DNA of 11,209 nucleotides from an uncultured Anaerotruncus sp. GTDB taxonomy: Bacteria > Bacillota > Clostridia > Oscillospirales > Ruminococcaceae. Positions 1 to 6,286 of this stretch are shown piece after piece. The notes below the pieces were generated by a model. The model saw only the letters and a program-made list of their open reading frames with translations. It was not told the origin of the DNA and searched no databases. Where the stretch lies: the NCBI GenBank assembly GCA_910586875.1, contig CAJUJI010000100.1, positions 1 through 11,209 of the forward strand, read 5' to 3'. Position 1 is the first letter of the stretch. Every line of letters starts with the position of its first letter. Both the position numbers and the translations under genes were made by a program.

Positions 1-92
1 GTATTATCTTGTATGCCAATCACAAAAAAGATTCCGCCCAGAGTGACTAATTTTTCCAGAAAAAGTGAAGATATTTTTGCCTAGAATTGCTC

Positions 93-120
93 TTGAAAAA
101 TGAATTGTGGGGCATATAAT
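93..120 (+). promoter_or_regulatory. Sigma-A-like promoter of the antiporter gene
   Basis: A -35 box TTGAAA (93-98) is followed by a 16-bp spacer and a perfect -10 box TATAAT (115-120). Transcription should start near 127, giving a leader of about 30 nt that contains the ribosome binding site AGAGGGA (145-151), 6 nt before the ATG at 158. No gene is visible in bases 1-92. Confidence 0.7.
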
Positions 121-157
121 AAATAGATATCAATGAAAGAGAAAAGAGGGATCAAAC

Positions 158-1447
158 ATGACTTCTTACCACTATCTATTTGATGTGGCGGCAATTCTGC
201 TGGCAACAAAATTTTTCGGAATTGTCACCAAAAAGTTTGCGATGCCGCAGGTTGTGGGTGCACTTGTGGCAGGGCTGTTGTTGGGGCCCGCTTGTTTTGG
301 AGTGGTGCGGGAGACTGAATTTATCAACCAGATTTCCGAGCTGGGCGTCATTGTGCTGATGTTCACCGCAGGACTGGAAACGGACATTGTGGAGCTGCGG
401 CGCTCCGGGAAAGCTGCAATTGTGATTGCAGCCTGTGGTGTGCTGCTTCCGCTAGCAGGTGGAGCGCTGCTGGCCTCGTTTTACAACACCGGAAGCAAGG
501 CGCTGTTGGAGAATATCTTTGTAGGCGTTGTGCTGACAGCGACCTCGGTGAGTATCACGGTGGAGGCGCTCAAGGAGATGGGGAAAATCTCCACCCGCTC
601 CGGAAACGCAATTTTGGGCGCTGCGCTGGCTGATGATGTGTTGGGTATTGTTGCGCTGACGATTATTACAAGCGTCGCCGATCCAAATGTGAAACTGTGG
701 CTTGTACTGGTGAAGATCGCCGCCTTTTTTGCGCTGAGCCTGGTGGTCGGCATCTATGGGCACAGGCTGTTCCAAAGGTGGATGGCGCATTACGAGCGCG
801 AGCGCCGGCGGTTTGCGATTATTTCATTTGCCTTCTGTCTGCTGCTGGCATATGTTGCGGAGGCGTGGTTTGGTGTTGCAGATATCACCGGTGCGTTCAT
901 CGCCGGACTGATTCTTTCCAATACAACCCGTGTTACCTATGTGGCCAACCGTTTTGACATTCTCTCGTATATGCTGCTTTCGCCGCTGTTTTTTGCGAAC
1001 GTCGGCTTGAAGGTGGAGCTGCCAAAGATGACCGGCAGCATCCTCTCCTTTACCATTCTGCTAACACTGATTGGCATTCTCAGCAAGGTCGTCGGCTGCG
1101 GACTGGGCGCGCGCCTGTGCCACTATGACTGGCAGGACAGCCTGCGCATCGGCGTGGGGATGATCTCCCGCGGCGAGGTCGCGCTGATTGTCGCCAGCAA
1201 AGGGGTAGCTTCCGGACTGATGAACCCGCAGTTTTTCGCGCCGATTATTATTATGGTGGTCATGACAACCGTGCTTGCACCCATCCTGCTCAAGCCGGTT
1301 TACCGCGAGCAGACCGATTACAGCGATATGCAGTTCAGCCCGCTTGCCGATCAGTATGAGGAGATCAAAAACTTTGACCTCGCTTCCCAGGTGATTGTGG
1401 AAATCAGTGATCGGGCGCGCACGAAAAAACACCGCGAGAAAACTTGA
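158..1447 (+). CDS. CPA2-family cation/proton antiporter (Na+/H+ antiporter, NapA/KefB-like)
   Basis: A 429-residue polytopic membrane protein, nearly all hydrophobic helices (roughly 12-13 segments) up to about residue 385, then a short hydrophilic tail. It is expected to exchange Na+ or K+ for protons across the cytoplasmic membrane. Visible family marks are the discontinuous-helix motif TATSVS (127-132), the ion-binding pair Asp159-Asp160 in LADDVLG, a lysine at 310 in LSKVVG, and SRGEVALI (337-344). In the CPA2 transporter NapA a double aspartate plus a lysine goes with electrogenic exchange, so this copy is probably electrogenic (inference). There is no C-terminal RCK/TrkA-N domain, unlike KefB/KefC potassium efflux proteins, so glutathione or nucleotide gating is unlikely. 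The ATG at 158 follows AGAGGGA by 6 nt. It appears to be a single-gene unit, and its stop codon lies inside the next promoter. The exact ion is not readable from sequence. Confidence 0.9.
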   Translation: MTSYHYLFDVAAILLATKFFGIVTKKFAMPQVVGALVAGLLLGPACFGVVRETEFINQISELGVIVLMFTAGLETDIVELRRSGKAAIVIAACGVLLPLAGGALLASFYNTGSKALLENIFVGVVLTATSVSITVEALKEMGKISTRSGNAILGAALADDVLGIVALTIITSVADPNVKLWLVLVKIAAFFALSLVVGIYGHRLFQRWMAHYERERRRFAIISFAFCLLLAYVAEAWFGVADITGAFIAGLILSNTTRVTYVANRFDILSYMLLSPLFFANVGLKVELPKMTGSILSFTILLTLIGILSKVVGCGLGARLCHYDWQDSLRIGVGMISRGEVALIVASKGVASGLMNPQFFAPIIIMVVMTTVLAPILLKPVYREQTDYSDMQFSPLADQYEEIKNFDLASQVIVEISDRARTKKHREKT

Positions 1448-1473
1448 CAAGCTGCCGGAAAATATGGTAAAAT
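1444..1473 (+). promoter_or_regulatory. Promoter of rplU-rpmA, overlapping the antiporter stop codon
   Basis: The consensus -35 box TTGACA is at 1444-1449, then an 18-bp spacer, then TAAAAT (1468-1473) preceded by TG (1465-1466), an extended -10. The antiporter stop codon TGA (1445-1447) is part of the -35 box. The strength of the match fits a ribosomal protein operon. Confidence 0.75.
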
Positions 1474-1492
1474 GCTATTTGCCGCATGGTAT

Positions 1493-1519
1493 GGGCAAAA
1501 AGTGCGCATCGCGCCGCCC
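1493..1519 (+). promoter_or_regulatory. Candidate L21 leader hairpin
   Basis: The 5' leader of rplU (about 1480-1555) can fold. GGGC (1493-1496) pairs with GCCC (1516-1519), enclosing a purine-rich side AAAAA and an inner 5-bp stem GTGCG/CGCGC (1502-1506 with 1510-1514) closed by a 3-nt loop. L21 operons in Firmicutes often carry structured leaders thought to mediate feedback by a ribosomal protein. The position fits, but I cannot match this fold to a known leader family from sequence alone. Confidence 0.35.
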
Positions 1520-1555
1520 AGAAACCAGCGAGTCTTACGGAAATGAGGAAACATA

Positions 1556-1867
1556 ATGTACGCAGTAATTTGCACGGGCGGAAAGCAGTACCGCGTCAGC
1601 GAGGGCGATGTGCTGTTTATCGAGAAGCTCAATGCCGAAGCGGATGCAACTGTAGAATTTAACCAGGTTCTAGTGGTTGGCAAGGATGAGGGCGTAACGG
1701 TTGGCGCTCCCACTGTAGAGGGCGCAGTTGTCACCGGTAAGGTGCTCAAAAACGGCAAGTCCAAGAAGATTACCGTTTTCACCTATCGTCCCAAGAAGGG
1801 CTCCGCGCGTAAGATGGGTCACCGGCAGCCCTATACAAAGGTGGAAATCCAGTCGATTAAGGCTTAA
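1556..1867 (+). CDS. rplU: 50S ribosomal protein L21
   Basis: A 103-residue protein, the usual length of bacterial L21, a 23S rRNA-binding protein of the large subunit. Recognised by its N-terminus MYAVICTGGKQYRVSEGD and the C-terminal rRNA-binding stretch YRPKKGSARKMGHRQPYTK (77-95). The ATG is 6 nt after TGAGGA (1544-1549). It is first in an rplU-rpmA operon; the gap to rpmA is only 29 bp, so the prp protease gene that normally separates the two genes in Firmicutes is not here. Confidence 0.98.
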   Translation: MYAVICTGGKQYRVSEGDVLFIEKLNAEADATVEFNQVLVVGKDEGVTVGAPTVEGAVVTGKVLKNGKSKKITVFTYRPKKGSARKMGHRQPYTKVEIQSIKA

Positions 1868-1896
1868 TTTCTGAAAGGAAAGCAGAGGTGTAATTC

Positions 1897-2154
1897 ATGG
1901 CACATAAGAAGGGCGTAGGCTCCACAAAGAATGGTCGCGATTCCGAGTCGAAACGGCTTGGCGTAAAGCGGGCGGATGGTCAGTTTGTACTGGCAGGTAA
2001 CATCCTGGTTCGCCAGAGAGGGACACACATCCATCCAGGCACGAACGTTGGCAAGGGTTCGGATGACACACTGTTTGCGCTGACCGACGGCACCGTTCGT
2101 TTCGAGCGTTGGGGGAAGGACCGCAAAAAGGTTTCCATTTACCCGGTACAGTAA
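1897..2154 (+). CDS. rpmA: 50S ribosomal protein L27 (form without N-terminal extension)
   Basis: An 85-residue protein with the classic L27 start MAHKKGVGSTKNGRDSESK and the conserved GNILVRQRGTHIHPG segment (38-52). The N-terminus of L27 reaches the peptidyl-transferase centre. Many Firmicutes make L27 with an extra leader of about nine residues ending in FFA that the protease Prp removes. Here the protein begins directly at the mature form and no prp gene lies between rplU and rpmA, so the two absences agree. The start is set by AGAGGTG (1884-1890), 6 nt before the ATG, and no in-frame extension precedes it. An intrinsic terminator follows 8 bp after the stop codon. Confidence 0.98.
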   Translation: MAHKKGVGSTKNGRDSESKRLGVKRADGQFVLAGNILVRQRGTHIHPGTNVGKGSDDTLFALTDGTVRFERWGKDRKKVSIYPVQ

Positions 2155-2161
2155 GGAAAGC

Positions 2162-2195
2162 AAAATCCTGAGTGGATTTCACTCAGGATTTTTTT
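2162..2195 (+). terminator. Intrinsic terminator of the rplU-rpmA operon
   Basis: A perfect 13-bp stem (2162-2174 with 2180-2192) has a 5-nt loop GATTT; its 3' arm runs into seven T residues (2189-2195). It separates rpmA from obg. Confidence 0.93.
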
Positions 2196-2274
2196 CTTGT
2201 TGTCTATAGAATGTGAAGCGGCCTTCCAGGATATCGTCAATACCTCGAAAGGGGTTCGGTTATAGGAGGACAGT

Positions 2275-3546
2275 ATGTTTGTAGATAAAGTAAAAATTAG
2301 GATCAAGGCGGGCGATGGCGGAAACGGCGCGGTCAGCTTCCACCGCGAAAAATATGTGGCGGCGGGTGGACCGGACGGCGGCGACGGCGGGCGCGGCGGC
2401 AATATTGTATTTGTCGCCGATACCAACCTATCCACCCTGATGGACTTTAAATTTAAAAAGCGCTATTTCGCGGAGAATGGAAAGGCAGGCTCCGGCGGAC
2501 GCAGCAACGGCAGGAGCGCTCCGGATTTGGTGATTAAGGTACCGAAAGGCACCGTTGTGCGTGAGGCGGAGAGCGGGCGCGTGATGGCGGATCTTTCCAC
2601 CAGCGAGCCGGTGATCGTCGCGCGTGGCGGCAAAGGCGGCTGGGGCAACAGCCACTTTGCAACGCCAACCCGTCAGGTGCCGCGGTTTTCCAAGCCTGGA
2701 CTGCCGGGTGAGGAATATGAGGTGCTGTTGGAGCTCAAGCTGCTGGCGGATGTGGGATTGGTTGGGTTTCCGAATGTGGGCAAATCCACCCTGCTCTCGA
2801 TGGTCAGCGCTGCAAAGCCGGAAATTGCAAACTATCACTTCACCACCTTGACGCCCGTGCTGGGGGTGGTCTCGATTGGCGAGGGAGAGTCGTTTGTGAT
2901 GGCGGATATCCCCGGACTGATCGAAGGCGCCAGCGAAGGGGTCGGGCTGGGACATGAATTTCTGCGTCATATCGAGCGCTGCCGGCTGATTGTGCATGTT
3001 GTAGACGTCTCTGGCTGTGAAGGACGTGACCCAATGGAAGACTATCGGACCATTCGGGAGGAACTGCAAAACTTTAATGAGGAGTTGGCTGCACTTCCGC
3101 AGATTGTGGCCGCCAATAAATGCGATATTGCCTCACAAGAGCAGGTGGAGGCATTCTGTGCGCAGCTGGCAGAGCAGACGCAGGGTGTATTTCCAATTTC
3201 AGCAGCTACCCGCTCCGGCGTAGATGCGCTGATGAAGGAGGTTTGGCGGCTGGTGAAGAGTCTGCCGCCGATCAAGCAGTACGAAATTGAGCATGTGCCG
3301 CTTTCTATGCGGGAACGATTGGCGAAGAATGTATTTGACATCCGTGTGGAGGATGGCGTTTATCTGGTTGAGGCGGATTGGCTGATGCCCACCCTTGGCA
3401 TGGTTGATATGGACGATTACGAAAGCCTGCAATATTTCCAGCGGGTATTGCGCAGCAGCGGCATTATCGACCGGTTGGAGGAGATGGGCATTCAAGAGGG
3501 CGACGCGGTGAGCATCCTCAACTTTGAATTTGACTATATTAAGTAG
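2275..3546 (+). CDS. obg: GTPase Obg (50S assembly / stress GTPase)
   Basis: A 423-residue protein, close to the usual 428, with all three Obg domains. The glycine-rich Obg fold (about 1-158) has GDGGNGAVSFHREK and GGPDGGDGGRGG. The GTPase domain has G1 GFPNVGKST (164-172), switch I around TT at 190-191, G3 DIPG (211-214), G4 NKCD (281-284) and G5 SAA (309-311). A C-terminal OCT domain covers roughly 345-423. Obg binds the 50S subunit late in assembly and couples it to GTP and (p)ppGpp levels. The ATG is 4 nt after AGGAGGA (2264-2270). I saw no clear promoter between the terminator at 2195 and the gene. mrnC follows after 8 bp, so the two are probably co-transcribed. Confidence 0.97.
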   Translation: MFVDKVKIRIKAGDGGNGAVSFHREKYVAAGGPDGGDGGRGGNIVFVADTNLSTLMDFKFKKRYFAENGKAGSGGRSNGRSAPDLVIKVPKGTVVREAESGRVMADLSTSEPVIVARGGKGGWGNSHFATPTRQVPRFSKPGLPGEEYEVLLELKLLADVGLVGFPNVGKSTLLSMVSAAKPEIANYHFTTLTPVLGVVSIGEGESFVMADIPGLIEGASEGVGLGHEFLRHIERCRLIVHVVDVSGCEGRDPMEDYRTIREELQNFNEELAALPQIVAANKCDIASQEQVEAFCAQLAEQTQGVFPISAATRSGVDALMKEVWRLVKSLPPIKQYEIEHVPLSMRERLAKNVFDIRVEDGVYLVEADWLMPTLGMVDMDDYESLQYFQRVLRSSGIIDRLEEMGIQEGDAVSILNFEFDYIK

Positions 3547-3554
3547 GTGGAAAG

Positions 3555-3926
3555 ATGCAGGAGAATCCGAAGCTTTATAGCCCCCTGACGCTGGCGTATC
3601 TGGGGGATGCAGTTTATGAGCTGTGCGCGCGCCAGTGGGTGTTGTCGCAGGGCAACCGTCCGGTGAACGAGCTGCATAAAATGGGGGTCGAGCTGGTCAA
3701 GGCGGATGCGCAGTCGGCGGCGCTTGCAAAGCTGGAGGGACTGCTCAGCGAGGAGGAGCTGTCGGTCTATAAGCGCGGGCGCAACGCGAATACCAATAGC
3801 TCGCCCAAACATGCAAATCTCGCGGATTACCGGCGTGCCACCGGCCTGGAGGCGCTGTTTGGCTACCTTTATTTAAAAGGGGAGACCCAACGGATTCAGC
3901 AGCTATTTGCGCTGGCCATCGGTTGA
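3555..3926 (+). CDS. mrnC: Mini-ribonuclease III
   Basis: A 123-residue stand-alone RNase III catalytic domain without a double-stranded RNA-binding domain. Marks are LAYLGDAVYEL (13-23, with the catalytic Asp18), KRGRNAN (73-79) and YRRATGLEALFGYLYL (92-107, with the second acidic site at Glu99). In Bacillus subtilis Mini-III cleaves 23S rRNA precursors at both ends. The ribosome binding site AGGTGG (3545-3550) begins inside the obg stop codon and the spacing to the ATG is 4 nt, so translation may be coupled to obg. In Bacillus the gene sits beside cysS; the obg neighbourhood here still places it with large-subunit maturation. Confidence 0.95.
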   Translation: MQENPKLYSPLTLAYLGDAVYELCARQWVLSQGNRPVNELHKMGVELVKADAQSAALAKLEGLLSEEELSVYKRGRNANTNSSPKHANLADYRRATGLEALFGYLYLKGETQRIQQLFALAIG

Positions 3927-3979
3927 GATGACCGGTTTACAGCGCCAGCTATTATTCACACAAACAGAGGAGGAAAAGA

Positions 3980-4375
3980 ATGGACAAGCAAGTAAAAGGT
4001 TTTTTGGGAGAATTTAAAGAATTTATCTCCCGCGGTAATATGATGGATATGGCCGTTGGAATTATCGTAGGCGGCGCCTTCACTGGGATTGTCAATTCGT
4101 TGGTCAACAGCCTGCTGCTGCCATTTATCAACTGGCTGTTGGGCGGGATGGATCCAGCGGAGCTGTCTACCACCTTATCCCCTGCAATCGTGGAATTTCT
4201 CATGCAGGTGGTAAACTTTTTGCTGGTATCCTTTGTGGTGTTTTTGATGGTGAAAACGCTCAATCGGTTCCGCCGCAAAAAGGAGGCCGCGCCGCCAGCA
4301 CCGCCGAAACCCTCCGCAGAGGAGCTACTGCTGACCGAAATCCGTGATCTGCTGCGGCAACAGGCGGAGAAATAA
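3980..4375 (+). CDS. mscL: Large-conductance mechanosensitive channel MscL
   Basis: A 131-residue protein that acts as an emergency release valve for solutes under hypo-osmotic stress, a homopentamer in the membrane. The N-terminal amphipathic helix and first transmembrane helix (GFLGEFKEFISRGNMMDMAVGI, then to about 50), a short external loop (about 55-68, MDPAELSTTLSP) and the second membrane helix (about 70-94) followed by RFRRKK are typical. A proline-rich linker (APPAPPKPS, 104-112) leads to the cytoplasmic helix LLTEIRDLLRQQ. The external loop is short for the family. The ATG is 6 nt after AGAGGAGG (3966-3973). It lies 53 bp downstream of mrnC with no terminator seen between them, so read-through from obg-mrnC is possible. 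Confidence 0.97.
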   Translation: MDKQVKGFLGEFKEFISRGNMMDMAVGIIVGGAFTGIVNSLVNSLLLPFINWLLGGMDPAELSTTLSPAIVEFLMQVVNFLLVSFVVFLMVKTLNRFRRKKEAAPPAPPKPSAEELLLTEIRDLLRQQAEK

Positions 4376-4378
4376 AAA

Positions 4379-4413
4379 CAAACGGCGGGCGTCCGAATGA
4401 CGCCCGCCGTTTG
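4379..4413. terminator. Bidirectional intrinsic terminator between mscL and rubrerythrin
   Basis: A perfect 15-bp GC-rich stem (4379-4393 with 4399-4413), loop CGAAT. On the minus strand it is followed by TTTTTATT, a good U-tract for ending the rubrerythrin transcript. On the plus strand only TTT precedes mixed sequence, so it is weaker for mscL. It serves two convergent genes. Confidence 0.9.
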
Positions 4414-4434
4414 CTATATGGGAAGGGGAATAGA

Positions 4435-4977
4435 TTAGTAGTTGGCTGCTTTCACTTCGAACCAAGCCTGTGGTTTCTGGCAGACAGGACAGGTCTGCGG
4501 GGGCTCGGTTCCCTCGTAAATATGCCCGCAGTTCAGACAAATCCAGGTCACGCTTTGCGAGCGCTTGAATACCGTCTGCTCCTTTACATTCTGCGCCAGC
4601 TTTTGGTAGCGCTCCATATGCGCTTTTTCAATCTGGCCGACCATCTCAAACAGCGTAGCAATTCGTGAGAATCCTTCGTCACGCGCTTGCTGTGCAAATT
4701 CCTTGTACATCTGCTCCCACTCGAACTGCTCCCCAGCGGCAGCATCTAAAAGGTTGGCCTCGGTTGCGGGAATGCTGTTGTCATGCAGGAGCTTGAACCA
4801 TATTTCCGCGTGTTCCTTTTCGTTGTTTGCGGTTTCGGTAAAAAGCCGGCTGATCTGCTCAAAGCCGTCCTGTGACGCCTTCGCTGCGAAAAAGGTGTAT
4901 TTGTTGCGTGCCTGCGACTCTCCGGCAAATGCTGCCATTAGGTTCGCTTCGGTTTTGGAGCCTTTTAGCTGTTTCAT
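4435..4977 (-). CDS. rbr: Rubrerythrin
   Basis: A 180-residue cytoplasmic non-haem iron protein that reduces hydrogen peroxide in anaerobes. The ferritin-like four-helix domain (about 1-135) carries diiron ligands in AFAGESQARNKY (Glu20), NNEKEHAE (Glu53, His56) and QIEKAHMERY (Glu117, His120). The C-terminal rubredoxin-like domain has two CxxC pairs, Cys147/Cys150 and Cys163/Cys166, for a single iron. An in-frame ATG five codons upstream (4990-4992) is rejected because it overlaps the ribosome binding site itself: GGGAGGT (4984-4990) lies 6 nt before the ATG at 4977. It follows mrp by 63 bp on the same strand. Its ribosome binding site lies in the 3' arm of a strong inverted repeat, which may control translation. 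Confidence 0.97.
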   Translation of the reverse strand: MKQLKGSKTEANLMAAFAGESQARNKYTFFAAKASQDGFEQISRLFTETANNEKEHAEIWFKLLHDNSIPATEANLLDAAAGEQFEWEQMYKEFAQQARDEGFSRIATLFEMVGQIEKAHMERYQKLAQNVKEQTVFKRSQSVTWICLNCGHIYEGTEPPQTCPVCQKPQAWFEVKAANY

Positions 4978-4983
4978 AAAACG

Positions 4984-5026
4984 ACCTCCCATCTGATGCC
5001 CTTAGTATGGACATCAGATGGGAGGT
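4984..5026 (-). promoter_or_regulatory. Hairpin covering the rubrerythrin ribosome binding site
   Basis: ACCTCCCATCTGATG (4984-4998, plus strand) and its exact reverse complement (5012-5026) form a 15-bp stem with a 13-nt loop; two more GC pairs are possible with one bulged base. In a minus-strand transcript coming from mrp, the 3' arm is the Shine-Dalgarno GGGAGGT of rubrerythrin. Only CGTTTT follows the stem, so it is a weak intrinsic terminator at best. Confidence 0.75.
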
Positions 5027-5055
5027 TTATACCAGATTGTTTAAAGCTTTTCCAA
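5026..5055 (-). promoter_or_regulatory. Candidate internal promoter for rubrerythrin
   Basis: Reading the minus strand, TTGGAA (5055-5050), an 18-bp spacer and TATAAA (5031-5026) preceded by TGG form an extended -10 promoter that includes the end of mrp. Initiation about 7 nt later, near 5019, would start inside the 5' arm of the hairpin and leave the ribosome binding site unpaired. The -35 box matches consensus at only four of six bases. Confidence 0.45.
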
Positions 5056-5868
5056 AAGGTCAGCGGCGCCGTCCAGCCAATCGCCCTCAAACAGCTCCAC
5101 GACACCAGCATCCACCACACCGGCAATTTTCGGGTCGACCGGCAGTTTTGCGAGCACCGGCAGCTTGTATTGTGCGCCGATGGCGTCGATATGGCTCTCG
5201 CCGAACAAGCTGAGCTGTTTGCCGCAGTCAGGGCATACAATATAGCTCATATTTTCGATCAGTCCCAAAATCGGAATGTTCATCAAATTGGCCATCTTGA
5301 CCGCCTTTTCAACAATCATTGAGACCAGCTCCTGCGGGGAGGCAACTACAAGAATGCCATCCAGTGGGATAGACTGGAATACCGTCAAGGGAACGTCTCC
5401 GGTTCCGGGAGGCATATCAACAAACAGATAGTCCACATCGTTCCAGATGACATCGGTCCAGAACTGCTTGACAACGCCCGCAATCACAGGGCCGCGCCAG
5501 ACAACCGGGTCGCTTTCATTTTCGAGCAGCAGGTTCAGAGAGATCACGTCAATGCCGGTTTTGCTGCGCACAGGTAGGATGCCGCCCTCAATGCCTAGAG
5601 CCTTTTCGTGGATGCCAAACGCCTTGGGGATGGAAGGTCCGGTTACATCCGCGTCCATAATGGCGCTGTGATAGCCGCGGCGGTTCATCAGTACCGCCAG
5701 CATGGAGGTTACAAGTGACTTGCCAACGCCGCCCTTGCCGCTTACGATACCGATGACCTTTTTGATGCTGCTGGCAGAATTGGGTTGCTCCAGAAAATCC
5801 GCGGGGTTAGACTTGCGCTCCGCACAATTCTGGCTGCAAGATCCGCAATCATGTGTACATTCGCTCAT
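5041..5868 (-). CDS. mrp: Mrp/NBP35-type P-loop ATPase (Fe-S cluster carrier)
   Basis: A 275-residue cytoplasmic ATPase of the ApbC/Nbp35 family, which binds and passes on Fe-S clusters. The deviant Walker A motif SGKGGVGKS (43-51), MDADVTGPS (71-79) and VDMPPGTGD (150-158) are clear, as is the cluster-binding CPDC (Cys212, Cys215). There is an added N-terminal cysteine cluster, Cys4, Cys8, Cys11 and Cys15, typical of clostridial and archaeal members and reminiscent of Nbp35; it could hold a second cluster. No N-terminal MIP18/DUF59 domain is present, unlike many proteobacterial Mrp proteins. The ATG follows AAAGGAG. It is the first gene of a probable mrp-rubrerythrin unit with a consensus promoter upstream. 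Confidence 0.95.
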   Translation of the reverse strand: MSECTHDCGSCSQNCAERKSNPADFLEQPNSASSIKKVIGIVSGKGGVGKSLVTSMLAVLMNRRGYHSAIMDADVTGPSIPKAFGIHEKALGIEGGILPVRSKTGIDVISLNLLLENESDPVVWRGPVIAGVVKQFWTDVIWNDVDYLFVDMPPGTGDVPLTVFQSIPLDGILVVASPQELVSMIVEKAVKMANLMNIPILGLIENMSYIVCPDCGKQLSLFGESHIDAIGAQYKLPVLAKLPVDPKIAGVVDAGVVELFEGDWLDGAADLLEKL

Positions 5869-5904
5869 GCTTTATCGCTCCTTTGAGTTCCTTGCTATAA
5901 ATTT

Positions 5905-5933
5905 AGTATAGGACGAAGCGGATGGTTTGTCAA
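5905..5933 (-). promoter_or_regulatory. Promoter of mrp
   Basis: On the minus strand, a perfect -35 TTGACA (5933-5928), a 17-bp spacer and -10 TATACT (5910-5905). Transcription would start near 5898, about 30 nt before the mrp ATG. Confidence 0.85.
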
Positions 5934-5957
5934 TCACGTTGCAAAAAGTATTTGCTT

Positions 5958-6006
5958 AAAAAACCAAACAGCCTAAAAATGCGTTTTGTCATTTTCAGGC
6001 TGTTTG
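5958..6006 (-). terminator. Minus-strand intrinsic terminator without an upstream gene
   Basis: CAAACAGCCT (5965-5974) pairs with AGGCTGTTTG (5997-6006). After one A/C mismatch the stem continues for six more pairs (5976-5981 with 5990-5995) around an 8-nt loop. On the minus strand it is followed by G and six T residues (5963-5958). It sits upstream of the mrp promoter and would insulate it, but there is no convincing minus-strand gene feeding into it. On the plus strand no T-tract follows. Confidence 0.75.
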
Positions 6007-6035
6007 ATTCGTAAGAGAAAATAAGGAGAGAAATA

Positions 6036-6077
6036 ATGAAAAAGGAGAGTGCAATCTATATAAAAACCTTGCGGTAG
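6036..6077 (+). CDS. Possible 13-residue peptide ORF
   Basis: ATG at 6036 encodes MKKESAIYIKTLR, ending in TAG at 6075. It has a textbook ribosome binding site, AAGGAG (6023-6028) with 7-nt spacing, better than expected by chance in an intergenic region. No promoter was found directly upstream and no family is recognised. After the TAG the same frame stays open for 24 more codons to a TGA, so a broken gene or leader peptide are alternatives. Confidence 0.2.
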   Translation: MKKESAIYIKTLR

Positions 6078-6286
6078 AATCTTTGGGCCTGCCCTGCCGG
6101 ACCGGTATTCCGACCATCCGGCACAGACAGTATCAATATGAGAGAAAGATGAGGAAGAAGTATTTTTTCCGTTTAAGAAGTAGTGGTTTGGTTCTCACGT
6201 CCTTTCTGTTTGGTATGGTTTTATAATAACGGGTAAATATGAAATGCGGTTGAAGAAAATTTAACAATTTTGGATAAAATTTTTGA

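Noticed and set aside
2428..3069. 213-codon minus-strand ORF opposite obg
   Set aside because: Antisense shadow of the Obg coding region; Obg has every GTPase motif in the other strand.
3923..3955. Promoter for mscL (TTGAGA ... TATTAT)
   Set aside because: The spacer would be 21 bp, too long for a sigma-A promoter; read-through from obg-mrnC is as likely.
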